Both the position numbers and the translations under genes were made by a program. Below, one piece after another: positions 1 through 10,425 of a stretch of DNA of 29,000 nucleotides. The stretch comes from Halisarca cf. caerulea. Lineage: Eukaryota; Porifera; Demospongiae; Chondrillida; Halisarcidae. How positions within the stretch are numbered: position 1 is the first letter of the stretch; each line of letters opens with the position of its first letter. The stretch covers positions 1 through 29,000 of the forward strand of contig CAUJGJ010000404.1 in assembly GCA_963170055.1 (NCBI GenBank). Reading direction: 5' to 3'. A model generated the notes under the pieces. That model did not search any database and had not been told where the DNA came from. It saw nothing but the letters and a program-made list of their open reading frames with translations.

Positions 1-1
1 G

Positions 2-226
2 CGCCAAGTTTATGCTGAGCTCCAAATTAAGTACATTTTCATCCCAATTGCCGTGGAATCATCCGGATCTTTTGGTAGAGATGCTCTCTCATTTTTTCAT
101 GATCTCAGCATGCGTACTAGACAAATAACTAAAGATCCACTGTCTTATTTGAAACTGTGTCAGCAAATCAGTGCTTGTATTCAAAGATTTAACACATCAT
201 CCATCTTAGGTTGTTGTACAGGTTGA
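2..226 (+). CDS. LINE-like reverse transcriptase ORF, C-terminal fragment
   Basis: An open frame enters from the left window edge and ends at TGA 224-226 (74 residues visible). The tail reads IPIAVESSGSFGRDALSFF, then FHDLSMRTRQITKDPLSYL, then CQQISACIQRFNTSSILG. This matches, from general knowledge, the usual C-terminus of non-LTR retrotransposon ORF2-type proteins in cnidarians and sponges: an E-(S/T)-x-G-x-F-G segment, a helix with a Leu-Gly-like turn, then an 'IQRxNxxSILG' end. No catalytic motif is inside the window. The downstream DNA is A/T-rich with TAA repeats, as expected near a LINE 3' end. No start is visible and the upstream part lies outside the window. Confidence 0.6.
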   Translation, partial: RQVYAELQIKYIFIPIAVESSGSFGRDALSFFHDLSMRTRQITKDPLSYLKLCQQISACIQRFNTSSILGCCTG

Positions 227-349
227 TTTCTTATTTAGCATGGCATTGTGTGTGTATGTGTGTGTTTGTGCAGTAGAGCAGGCCTTTTTTTTCCCTCCTT
301 TTTTTTTAATATATAATAATAATAATAATAATAATAAAAAACAAACAAA
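227..349. other. A/T-rich spacer with TG, T-run and (TAA)n tracts
   Basis: This holds a short TG tract near 246-270, a T-rich run near 286-308 and a TAA/AAT repeat near 309-337. I see no gene. It may be the 3' tail of the LINE fragment. Confidence 0.5.
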
Positions 350-601
350 CAAGTAATTCGAGTTAAAAACTCGTGGGGGCTGCTGCCCCACACGCTCGAA
401 TTACTTGCAAAGCATTGGAGTGCAAGTGCACAGCTGAACATTCATTGAACATACTGTTTATTGTAACTGGATGATTGTTTTGAAAACAATTGCCATATTT
501 GGCAATTGTTTTCAAAACAATTCCTATAACTCATTCCTGTATAAATTCATACTTCTCTATTACTATTATATAAATTCTCTATTATAAGACTTTTCTTCAA
601 A

Positions 602-633
<32 letters not shown>

Positions 634-698
634 CGGACGAGCGTTACACACCGGAAGTCCAAATGAAAACAATATAGGAGCTGCCTGCGGCAGCCCCT
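350..698 (+). repeat. Hairpin-rich repeat family, copy A
   Basis: First of three near-identical copies (also 20508-20920 inverted and 27705-28042). In order it has: a multi-arm hairpin at 350-407 (outer arms CAAGTAATTCGAG / CTCGAATTACTTG, inner GTGGGG / CCCCAC); a 48 bp perfect palindrome at 474-521 with 22 bp arms and a TATT loop; a TA microsatellite around 609-632; the conserved block CGGACGAGCGTTACACACC; and a GC-rich terminal hairpin at 677-698 (GCTGCC / GGCAGC). No ORF fits inside. It has no long terminal inverted repeats, so the class is unassigned. Confidence 0.85.
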
Positions 699-705
699 AA
701 AAATG

Positions 706-957
706 TATATTGACATCGTTCCGGACGTTCCGGACACTTCTGGTGAAAGTAAAAACAATATAGGGCCGCCTTCCGGCGGCCCAAAAAATACTGTGTACAT
801 GTTTTCTATAATTGACTACATTATACATGGAATTATAATTTGTTGAAATACTATTACATGGTATTGTAATTTTTATTTTTGGTCCGCCAGAAGGCGGCCC
901 TATATTGTTTTTAATTTCACCGGAAGTGTCCGGAACGTCCGGAACGATGTCAATATA
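706..957. repeat. Inverted-repeat element with 77 bp arms
   Basis: Arms 706-782 and 881-957 are near-perfect inverted copies. Each carries CATCGTTCCGGACGTTCCGG, then ACAATATAGGGCCGCC, and a GC-rich tip. The A/T-rich spacer 783-880 is itself repeated in inverse orientation at about 7550-7632. The tip-plus-CTATATTGTTTT arrangement resembles the end of the hairpin family (20508-20550), suggesting related elements. The right arm runs into the TA tract where the Tigger element inserted. No coding capacity. Confidence 0.75.
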
Positions 958-1168
958 TATATACAGTGGGCTCTGACTTATCCGGCCTCGATTTATCCGG
1001 AAATTTGGTTTATCCGGTTCATTAGTTGGGAACCGAAATTTATGTGTACATAGGCATGGGGAATAATACAGAGTTATCCAGAACTGGGTTATCCGTATCC
1101 GACGTTACCACATGGGAACCATTTGCATTATCTCCATACGTTGTTCTACCTCGATATCCGTCAAACTC

Positions 1169-2703
1169 ATGGCTACCAAAGTTTCTACCAAGCGTCCTAG
1201 GGTTTCGATTTCTATAAACTTGAAAAAGAAAATCTGTAGCTACAAGAAGAATCATCCTAAGGCTACACAAGAAGAAATCCGGGTTCGCATTCTTGAAGAA
1301 GATGCCGTGGAAATCGGACGAACAACCATCAGTGATATCCTTCAGGAGTCAGACAAGTGGCTTAGAGCCGATGATTCCAGTTCGACCAAAAAGTCAGAGG
1401 GACGTTTCACACAGCTTAAGGAAGCTCTTTGGATTTGGTTTGGCAACATTCGTTCGCAAAACCTTGCCATCTCAGACGATATGTTGAGGACAAAGGCCAG
1501 TGAGTTCGGAGAATCGCTAGGAATTGCAGGCCTTAGATATTCCAGTGGGTGGTTGCAGGGCTTCAAAAAGTGCCATGGAATCAAGGTACGAATCATTCAT
1601 GGAGAAGCAGCCAGTGTAGATGCTGAAGTGGTTGAGAATGGGAGGCAGAAACTGAGGGAGGTCTTATAGATTGTATCTATAACATGGACGTGACTGGGTT
1701 GTTCTTTCGGTTGGAACCCAACAAAACCCTTGCTACAGTACCTGTTTCAGGCACAAAAAAATGCAAACAGCGTATAACAGTAGCTTTATGCTCCAACGCT
1801 GATGGGACAGATAAGCTACAACCGTTGGTAATTGCCAAAGCAGCCAGACCAAGGTGTTTTCCAAAAACCTTTGATGTGCAATCTGTTGTACAGTACCATC
1901 ACAACACCAAGGCATGGATGACAGCAATTATTTTTACAGAGTGGCTGAAATGTCTTGAGAGGAAAATGGCTGCCAAGAAGCGTCATATTCTACTCTTGCT
2001 TGACAATGCACCAAGTCATATCCACAATGTAGAGCTAACCTATGTGCACATTGAGATGCTGCCTCCAAACACCACATCTCATATTCAGCCGATGGATGCC
2101 AGAATTATTGAAAACTTTAAGTTGCACTACAAGACCAAGCTGATGCAGCATTACATCCGAGAGGTAGATGCAAAGGGCAGCTTCGAAAGAATCAACCTAA
2201 AACAAGCTGTCTACTTAGTCAAGGATGCATGGGCAATGGTTACTGAGCAGACAATTACCAATTGTTTATTGCATGTTAGAATCATGCCATCCAGTGATCC
2301 CACACCATCTGAAGTGATGCAACTAAATTCCGTGGGGGAAGCACAGAGGGAACTATCGGAATTGGTTAGAACTGCTTCCATAGGCAATGCTTTTACCCTT
2401 GAAGAGTACCTCAACATCCAGGACGAGAGCATCACGGAAGAACCAATGACTGATGAAGATATTCTTAGAATGGTCCAAGGGGTTACACCAGCATGCCACA
2501 AGGATAGCGACAGTGAGGATGACAGTGAAGAAGGTCCACCTTCCATTCAGCCATATTCATTATCAGAAGCAATTCCCATATGTGAGCGCCTCCTTGCCAC
2601 TCTAGAGAGCTGTGACGCAATATGTCTTCCGCCATCCTACCTTATCTGCCGGATGTGTTATGACGGCAAAAACAGAGCCACAACTCATCCCGCGTTGCCA
2701 TAA
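1169..2703 (+). pseudogene. Tigger/pogo transposase (CENP-B-type DNA binding plus DDE), frameshifted
   Basis: The likely start is ATG 1169 (MATKVSTKRPR); an in-frame upstream ATG at 1112 has no family support. The first frame (1169-1669) holds a psq-type helix-turn-helix (LKKKICSYKKNHPKATQEEI) and a CENP-B/Tc5-type HTH (around KEALWIWFGNIRSQN). It ends at TAG 1667-1669. The reading then continues one frame over with DCIYNMDVTGLFFRL, so a frameshift or small deletion lies near 1665-1672. The catalytic aspartates are in NMD-VTG (codon 1687; the usual following Glu is Val), LLLDNAPSH and IQPMDARII. The last two are 30 residues apart, giving the pogo DD30D spacing. The frame ends at 2703 without the usual C-terminal tail, which I place in the orphan exon at 6912-6977. 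Probably inactive unless the frameshift is an assembly error. Confidence 0.88.
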
Positions 2704-2730
2704 AACTTCCGGTTATTTTTTTTTGGCGCA

Positions 2731-3760
2731 ATGGACGAGCAAGACAAGCAGTTGCAAGAGAAGGAAATCGAACGTGATTTAACTGGAGATGTTTATCGTT
2801 ATTTAACCGAAGGTGCATACCCTGGTGGAGCTACTGCCAATTCAAAGCGTGGAATCCGTTTGAAGGCCAAGAAGTTTTCAGTTAAAGACGGTGAATTGTA
2901 TTATACCAATACGAAAAGAGGTCGTGGACACCACAAGGTATGCATAAGCCTCACATAATTTATATAATTAATGGAGAAGTAATATCAATTGCAAGACTCC
3001 ATAATGTGCTGTAATGCTAATAGCGGCTATGCTAACTTGTTCACTGCATATGTTTTATTGGTTTCCAAAACCACAGCCAGCCAATGAAGTGAAGTATATT
3101 ACCAGCAAAGCAGAAAGGCAGAAGATACTGAAAGCTTGTCACATGGAACCAACTGGTGGGCATATGGGTATCAAACATACCTTATCCCGTATTACAGATC
3201 GTTTCATGTGGCAGGGATTGCAAAAGATGTGGATCAGCTGGTAAGTCATGCAACTTAATTTGTCCAAGATATCAGGCCATTCTGAACTGCATGTTTATAT
3301 TTGTAACTATTATAGGTTCGTACCTGTGATACATGCCAAAGAGGCAACAGAAAAATTACAACCATGTCGCCGGAGTTACATCCAGTACAGGTGAAGACCC
3401 CATGGTACCATATAGGTGTTGATTTCATTGGACCTATTCATGCATCCAAGCAAGGCAATCAGCTCATCTTAACACTGAGTGATTACTGTACCAAGTATGT
3501 GGATGCAGTTGCCTTGTCAACAAAATGTGCATCAGTGACTGCTGGAGCTCTATTCAAGGTACTTGCGAAAAATTTCAATATTCAATACCATCAAATTGTA
3601 CGTATATACATGTGACAGTCAAGAATAGAAAGGAGGAAGTGTGTACATCAGATTCTGTGTATGTGTGTATTGTTTGTGTCTATTGTGTGTATGTGGTTTA
3701 GATCACAGCAGCCCCTGTATTGTTTTGATTCCAGCTTCAGGTGTAAGTGTGCATGCATGC

Positions 3761-3837
<77 letters not shown>

Positions 3838-6074
3838 ATACACTAAAATGACTTACCTATGCCACATGTTACAAATATCTACTGATAATAATACTAAATA
3901 ACAAATTATTGTTTCTTTGTAGATATTTATTAGACTGGGGATTCCTAGAGTGATCACCACTGATCAAGGCAGTGAGTTTAGGAATGAGCTCAACAAAGAG
4001 TTGACAACCTTACTGGGAATACAGCATCGTTTAACAACGGCATACCACCCTCAGGTAATATTGCAATGTAAACTATTATATAAAACATTTTCATTCTTCA
4101 TGAAACAATTAACATCCCTACCGGCATGCATGGCTGTGATGCATATTCGTCATTGCTTGTCATACTTACATCAATGCATTTACGAGTTCAGTTTCTTTCC
4201 TTGTATAGGCTAATGGGTTAGACGAGAGGTTTAACCAAACCATCCAGACCATGCTGACCAAGTTCATACAAGGAAAAAAGGATGACTGGGAGGACTTCTT
4301 GCCAACTTGTTTGTATGCATATAATACCTCACGTCATGAAAGTACAGGTTTCACCCCGTTCCAGTTGATGTTTGCAAGACCTCCTTTCTTGCCTATTGAC
4401 ATTGACGTTGACAAAATGTCTGCAGAAGAGGTATTGTTGCACTGGGCAGAGGCTGCTGACATGTCACCAGCAGCAGAAGAAGAGAGGTTGAAAAGGCACC
4501 ACCAACTAGTGGATCTAGCTAAGGAGAAGATTACAATTGCGCAGGAGAAACAAAAGCACTATTATGACTTAAAGCATGCCACGCCTTCATCCTATAGCTC
4601 AGGTATGAGAGTCCTATTAAAAGATTTTACAAGAAAAAAGCGAAAAGGGGGAAAGTTGGATAGCCGGTGGACAGGACCATACATTGTTAGTCAGAATCTT
4701 GGGAAAGGCTTGTTCAGAATTACTGAAATTGGTGGAAGTGGTGTGTCTAAGCGGGTTCATGGGATACACTTAAAGCTCTATCACACACCTCCACCAAGCA
4801 CTAACCAGACTGCCACATCTATAGATTTTGCCAATGCTAGCACCCACAATATATCTTCCGTGCACATGGATCCCAATCATTCTTCCATGTTGATGTCAGC
4901 ACCGCTGGATTACGCTCAGATTCTCGATGAGAAAGTTGCTGCCTTGCATTCACTACTTGCTTCATCATCCGACTCCTCTGTCATTACAGAGCAATTGGCA
5001 TGTTCTTTGCCCAAACGCAGCATGAATGAAGGACCTACCATGGACTGTGATGAATGCGTGGTGTCATTTGACATCAGTACACCAGTAAAACGAGGTGGTT
5101 TCTTCCCACCGTTTGCCCTGGAAGGCAGAGACAGCCCTTCACCCATCAAATCCAACCCATCTGCTATGGAGCACAGTCCATTCAAACAACGATCAGGGCC
5201 ACCAGCCGCACAGCTGTACATGCAACCCTTTGCTATTGATACCAAGCAGCCTACTCCTAGCATCATAGAGCTGTCCAGTGATTCAGAGAGCGTATCTTTC
5301 CATCAATCGAAAATCTGGGTGAGAAGTCTGAATTTGACAGAAATTGACAAGTCTGAGCTTCTCCGTGGGGCATGGCTGTCTGATAAACACATCAATGCTG
5401 CACAAAAGTGCCTGTCTTCCCAGTTTCCAGGGCAGATGGGCTTGCAAGATACATTATTGTTAGCCCAAAAAGACCGGTATCAATCGCAATACTCTGATTT
5501 CATTCAAATTGTCAATGTGGAGAGGAATCACTGGGTCTGTGTTTCGAATGTCAAATTGACAAGAGGAAGGGTTGAAGTCTTCGACAGTCTTCCCTCATCA
5601 TCCATCGCATCACAGTCGCTACAGAGGCAGATTGCAGTGATAATGCAGTGTCAGCAGCAGTACATTACCTTGTCACACGTTGATGTCCAGCGACAAGAGG
5701 GAGGAAGTGACTGTGGTCTTTTTTCCATTGCCTTTGCAGTGTTATTGTGTAACCGGCAGGATCCCCACACGATTCACTATGATCAGAAGCCAATGCACAA
5801 GTACCTTGCAGCTTGTCTTTCCCAGCAAACGCTGACTCCATTCCCAACCAAAGAGCGACCAAGAAGATTACGGAAAAAACGTGTATTGCATGATCAGCAA
5901 CTTCCTGTATACTGTTTGTGCCGCATGCCTTGGAACAAAAAGGACATCAATAAAGGTCCCATGGTTTGCTGCAATGTATGTAAGGAGTGGTTCCATCAGC
6001 TGTGCATGAGCATTGATTCTAATGTATTTGTTGAAAATCAAAAAACTAACTATATTTGTAAGCTATGTGCATGA
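2731..6074 (+). pseudogene. Ginger-type integrase with Ulp1 protease and PHD finger (five exons, one frameshift)
   Basis: Exons read from GT-AG sites, all phase 0: 2731-2937, 3077-3240, 3316-3558, 3923-4054, 4209-6074 (about 870 aa). Exon 2 is 164 nt; one base is missing near 3217, since phase and sequence both need 165. Domains in order: H2C2 zinc finger (ACHMEPTGGH ... CDTCQR), DD35E integrase (VDFIGPI, TTDQGSEF, LDERFNQ), GPY/F module (SRWTGPYIV, about residue 405), an IIELSSDSES motif (about 601), Ulp1/C48 protease with His in NHWVC (about 690), Asp in VEVFDS (about 708) and Cys in GGSDCGLFS (about 751), a basic stretch KERPRRLRKKR, and a C-terminal C4HC3 PHD finger (817-869). Ginger1 transposases are known to combine gypsy-like integrase with such accessory domains, and vertebrate KRBA2/GIN proteins are relatives. 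It starts 28 bp after the Tigger stop, leaving almost no room for its own promoter. Confidence 0.85.
3761..3834. repeat. TG microsatellite in intron 3 of the Ginger-type gene
   Basis: Almost pure TG/GT dinucleotides with one TA interruption, lying between the donor at 3559 and the acceptor at 3922. It explains the spurious Cys/Val-rich frames here. Confidence 0.95.
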
Positions 6075-6280
6075 ATGCATCTTTTATGTGCTGTAGTTTT
6101 AAGTGATAACATTTTCTGTCAGTTGCATGTGGTTGTAGTTAGCTATAGACAGACTATACAGGTGTTTGCTGTTTAGAGTCAACATGTACATATGCATTTG
6201 GTTGCATGCTGCAGTTCATGATTCATTCAGCATGGTGAAAGTGTCTAGGGAAAGAGGTTAAGGTCAACTGTACTGTATGC
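6075..6280. other. 3' flank of the Ginger-type gene
   Basis: A/T-rich DNA with no ORF of note. No clear AATAAA is seen directly after the stop, and no Ginger terminal inverted repeat was recognised. Confidence 0.4.
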
Positions 6281-6284
6281 CGCA

Positions 6285-6610
6285 GACGATCCCGGGAAAG
6301 AGGAAGGGCCTGTGTGTGTGGGGGGGGGGGGGAGGTTATCTGTATACTGCCACAGATAATACCAAGGAGAAATGGGGAGGGGGCATCTGTACTGCCACAG
6401 ATGATCCCGACGAGAGAGAGAGGGGGCATCTGCACTGCCATAGACGATCCTGACAAGAAAGAAGAGATTGGGGGGGGGGGTGTTATCTGTATACAGATGA
6501 TCCTGGGGAGGGGCATATCTGTAGTACTGCCACAGATGATCCTAGGGAGAAGGGGGGGAGGGGCATATCTGTAGTGCCACAGATGATCCTGGGGAGAGGG
6601 GGGGGGGGCA
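6285..6610. repeat. G-rich minisatellite
   Basis: Imperfect tandem units of roughly 50-70 bp, each with CTGTACTGCCACAGATGATCC followed by a GGGGAGAGGGGG-type run (G runs up to 12, for example near 6320). The long G runs are candidate G-quadruplex sites on the plus strand. It lies inside the Tigger element, after the Ginger-type gene. The frames on both strands here are products of the repeat, not genes. Confidence 0.85.
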
Positions 6611-6911
6611 TATCTTGCATACACAAGTAAAAGGACTAGCGATGCGCCCTAAACATACCTGCACCGACACCTTGAAGGAAAAACGTTTTTATTACTGAAA
6701 GGATCATTTATAGCAAAGTGAGATTATCTATGGCAGCGAAATCTAATCCGGGGGGATTAGTTGCGGCAATCATAACTTGTCCCGGATCGTTTATAGCGAC
6801 TATAACGCATCCTACCAGGAACGGTTATAGCCAGGATAAGATATTGCGTGACAGAGCCATGATGGGTTTACAGAGGAAACATATAGTTCCCTTCGTTCTG
6901 TTATGGGACAG

Positions 6912-6977
6912 ATCTATGTAGCAAGAGCAAAGAACCGCAAGCAGTCTACCCTGACAGATTACTTTCATAGAATCTAG
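6912..6977 (+). pseudogene. Orphan C-terminal exon of the Tigger transposase with a PIP box
   Basis: A pyrimidine-rich stretch ending in GGGACAG (6905-6911) could be a splice acceptor. The exon then reads IYVARAKNRKQSTLTDYFHR and one more residue before TAG 6975-6977. QSTLTDYF fits the PCNA-interacting box Q-x-x-(L/I/M)-x-x-(F/Y)-(F/Y) exactly. From established knowledge, Drosophila pogo transposase and relatives end in such a PCNA-binding tail. Here it is about 4.2 kb downstream of the transposase body, on the far side of the Ginger-type gene, close to the right terminal repeat. I found no convincing donor at the end of the 1684-2703 frame, so it may be a stranded remnant. Confidence 0.65.
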
Positions 6978-7180
6978 ATCTAGATATATAGGATAATGTG
7001 CTTCATTTGCTTGTGCTGTTCTAGTGTATGTCAACTGCCATATTAGTTTTTCCATGTGATCTTATAATACACTTGTTATCCAATTAATATTAATACAACA
7101 CATTTTGTTATCCAGCATCTCATTTATCCAGCACATTTTGGCAGGTACAAATATCGTCGGATAAGTCAGAGCCCACTGTA

Positions 7181-7340
7181 TATATATATTGGCAACAACA
7201 TGGCGGACACGAAGTCAGTACAAAATCTTTCGGCTATATTTTGGTGAAATTCATTCGTTTGCTCCTGATTTTATCAGCGAAGGGTCTTTTAGACCAGAAG
7301 AGTTCTTTGAAATAATATTATAGTCAATAACGCTGATTTC
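7181..7340. other. Right flank of the Tigger element, short possible coding remnant
   Basis: CAACATGGCGGACACGAAG near 7195-7213 looks like an animal translation start. A neighbouring frame reads FAPDFISEGSFRPEEFFE up to TAG near 7322. The ATG frame and this frame differ, so a frameshift would be needed to join them. Too short to name. Confidence 0.2.
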
Positions 7341-7402
7341 CAAGCGATTCGAGTTTCCAGGGCCGTAGGCGGCCAACGAGTTTTTTAAACTCGAATCGCT
7401 TG
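7341..7402 (+). repeat. Divergent multi-arm hairpin related to the copy A/B/C hairpin
   Basis: Outer arms CAAGCGATTCGAGTTT / AAACTCGAATCGCTTG enclose a GGCCG...CGGCC hairpin and a CGAGTTTTTTAAACTCG hairpin. It has the same architecture as 350-407 with a different sequence at positions 5-6 of the arm, changed on both sides so that pairing is kept. Confidence 0.8.
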
Positions 7403-7549
7403 TTAATATTATTATTATTCTTAACTCTCTCTTATTTATTCCTATTATATATTAATTTATATACATTATAATTCTACAGTATAATTGTATATATTATTGT
7501 ATTCATGACATTATTTGCATACTAATTATTAATAAACCATTACAATAAA

Positions 7550-7632
7550 GTAAAAATTACAATAATATATAACAGTATTTCAACAAATTATAAATCCATG
7601 CATAATACAGTCAATTATAGAAAACATGTACA
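7550..7632 (-). repeat. Inverted copy of the spacer at 794-875
   Basis: The reverse complement reads GTACATGTTTTCTATAATTGAC and onward through TTTATAATTTGTTGAAATAC, matching 794-875 with few changes. It links the left and right flanks of the Tigger insertion to the same repeat family. Confidence 0.75.
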
Positions 7633-7821
7633 AAGTAGTTTTTCAGAATCAAGTTAGATTCTTTGCATAAGCATACAATACACTGTACTTTCTGTGTATC
7701 AAATTCCTGCAAAGGACAATATAAATTAGCATAGTATGTGATAAACACACATGAAGTACATACAAACATGAATATTCACTATACATGGACATCCTCACAC
7801 ACGCTAAATGTGCGTAATCAA

Positions 7822-8702
<881 letters not shown>

Positions 8703-8703
8703 G

Positions 8704-9060
8704 ATGAAACAGAAACAAAAAGCAGATTACGATCGGCGACACCGAGTTAGAGATCTCTCTCCATTAGCTCCAGATGAAACTGTTTGGGTCCATACCCAGG
8801 ACCAAAGAGAACCAGGACAAGTGATTCAGACAGCACAGACACCCAGGTCTTACATCGTTCAAACCCCTTCGGGCCATATGAGAAGAAGTCAAGCACATCT
8901 TACTCCTCGTCCTACCAGAGTTGACCGCCATGTTGAGAGCAATGAGGAAACAAGCACCAATGAACCCCAATGTGTTGTCACGCGATCACAATCAGGTGCA
9001 ACTCTTCGTCCACCATCCCGACTCACATACTGGAGAAAGGGGGATGTAGTGTACACTTAG
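8704..9060 (+). CDS. Ty3/gypsy integrase C-terminus, 5'-truncated
   Basis: The frame from about 8704 reads MKQKQKADYDRRHRVRDLSP, then VWVHTQDQREPGQV, PRSYIVQTPSGHMRRSQAHL and ITRS-like VVTRSQSG. This is the post-core tail of gypsy-type integrases: a YDxRHRxRxL motif, then an SH3-like 'PRSYxVxTxxGxxRRxRxHL' segment. The integrase core, RT, protease and gag are absent. On the left it abuts a CA tract, so it is truncated, perhaps by recombination in the repeat. Its stop (9058-9060) lies inside the LTR, which is common in such elements. The preceding polypurine run and LTR confirm this as a retrotransposon 3' end. Confidence 0.8.
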   Translation: MKQKQKADYDRRHRVRDLSPLAPDETVWVHTQDQREPGQVIQTAQTPRSYIVQTPSGHMRRSQAHLTPRPTRVDRHVESNEETSTNEPQCVVTRSQSGATLRPPSRLTYWRKGDVVYT

Positions 9061-9247
9061 GCTATAGCTACTAGTACTAAGTGTTGTGCATGTGCATGTG
9101 TCTATTAATGGTATCATTATATCTATTACCTATTTATAGTTCTGTTTGATATTGATTGATACTTTTTATGTAACCACGTGTGGTTGGATTGGATTGAATT
9201 GTTGTGAAGTGAACTGTTTTCGAACCCGAATTCATAAGAACACTACA
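9033..9247 (+). mobile_element. Polypurine tract and 3' LTR of the gypsy element
   Basis: The polypurine tract GAGAAAGGGGGA (9033-9044) is directly followed by TGTAGTG (9045) and the segment ends in CACTACA (9247). This gives the TG...CA ends and 7 bp inverted terminal repeat expected of an LTR of about 203 bp. No 5' LTR is in the window. The LTR contains the last codons of the integrase frame. Confidence 0.75.
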
Positions 9248-9732
9248 ATATCCAGACCTTAGAGAAAATCAGAATATTGGTACATGTAATACCTTTTACC
9301 TGACAGAGTATGAACTGCTTATCTTGTACAGTCATGCAGTTATTATAAGTTGAAATTTATTTTTTACCCATCTTCAGCTGTCCCTGCTACCTTAAATGGA
9401 AGTTTTAGATACTTAGGTAAGGAACCTGTATACCAGAATTTGTGCCCTTAGCTTTGAAGCTGCACTGCCGCCCAGCCGTTTTTCGTGTTTTTATATGTTT
9501 AAGGAGAATGCACATACATTCCAAGGAACATAGAAAATTCTTTCAAGTTTGACATCGAACGAAAGGTAATGCAGCCATTTACACAATGGTACTAGTTGTT
9601 AGAAGACTAAAACTAAAAAGTGAAGATAAATTTTCTGATCACTGAAGCCATACAAGTGTACATGGACATGTTCCACATGCGATTATTGTGCTTGTGAATC
9701 AATGCATTCATGCAAATGTGTGCGTGTATGTG

Positions 9733-9773
<41 letters not shown>

Positions 9774-10396
9774 GAGGGCATTTCTTATGTTACACTCTTT
9801 CTCTCCCTCTAGAATTTGTACAAAATAAGCCTTAGGAAAAATTCAACTGACTTGTGGTAGGTACAATTGCTATTGATTGTTTTTTTTATGACAGATTCAT
9901 TTATTATAAAGCAACGTCAGCTCCAAAAGGAATGATGATAAAGAAAGCAAGAGAGGAGGATCCTGTCTCCAATGAGACCTCCTTGTCCTCCACCTCGTGC
10001 TTGTGTATACCCTTGTATTCCCCAAATTAGTACTAGTACATACACCACACATACTGGTGAAATGTCATTATCTTTCTTCTTTTCCCATGTAGGAAACAGT
10101 AAGCAAAACAGCAGCTGCACTATAGGCCTACTATAAACTGTATCACTAACAGTTCATTATAACAAGTTATTCTCCAAGCCGTCCATTTCTAAAATAGCCT
10201 TTCTTTAAGTAATTTTGATTAATATACTGATAGATTGTATTCATGATATTGTCACCAATGATTTTCGTCATCATAAGCAAAGTTATGAAGATTGTGTAGC
10301 AGCCCAAGTTACTGGAAGAGATTATTTTTTGTATTGAAGGATCCAATGGTATGACATAAGTAGTAAATGGCAATGAAAACACTATACAGTTATAGT
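9248..10396. other. Intergenic DNA, likely 3' flank of the ParB-like gene
   Basis: No supported gene. A TG microsatellite occupies about 9720-9774. TTTATT at 9900-9905 is AATAAA on the minus strand and could be the polyadenylation signal of the minus-strand gene ending at 10397-10416; this is weak. Confidence 0.4.
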
Positions 10397-10425
10397 TTAG
10401 CAAATTAATGTCTTGTTAAACATCC

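Larger units (their letters stand above)
964..7178 (+). mobile_element. Tigger/pogo DNA transposon, 6.2 kb, carrying a Ginger-type gene
   Basis: The left end CAGTGGGCTCTGACTTATCC (964-983) is matched by its inverse at 7158-7178, and both ends are flanked by TA, the pogo/Tc1-mariner target. Subterminal TTATCC(A/G)G motifs repeat at both ends (for example about 1012-1095 and 7075-7135), as expected of transposase binding sites. Inside are a frameshifted Tigger transposase (1169-2703), a Ginger-like integrase/Ulp1/PHD gene (2731-6074), a G-rich minisatellite and an orphan PIP-box exon (6912-6977). Tigger elements are usually 2-3 kb, so the length points to cargo or nested insertion. I found no separate inverted repeats bounding the Ginger block. 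Confidence 0.85.

Noticed and set aside
2211..2546. 111-codon minus-strand frame
   Set aside because: It is the antisense of the Tigger transposase, Ser/Leu-rich with no domain.
2640..2731. Possible Ginger 5' terminal repeat beginning TGTTATGACGG
   Set aside because: No inverse copy was found between 6074 and 7000.
4916..5266. 116-codon minus-strand frame
   Set aside because: It is the shadow of the well-supported integrase/Ulp1/PHD exon on the plus strand.
6223..6624. Pro-rich minus-strand and Gly-rich plus-strand frames
   Set aside because: They come from the G-rich minisatellite. There is no family resemblance and the repeat unit explains their length.
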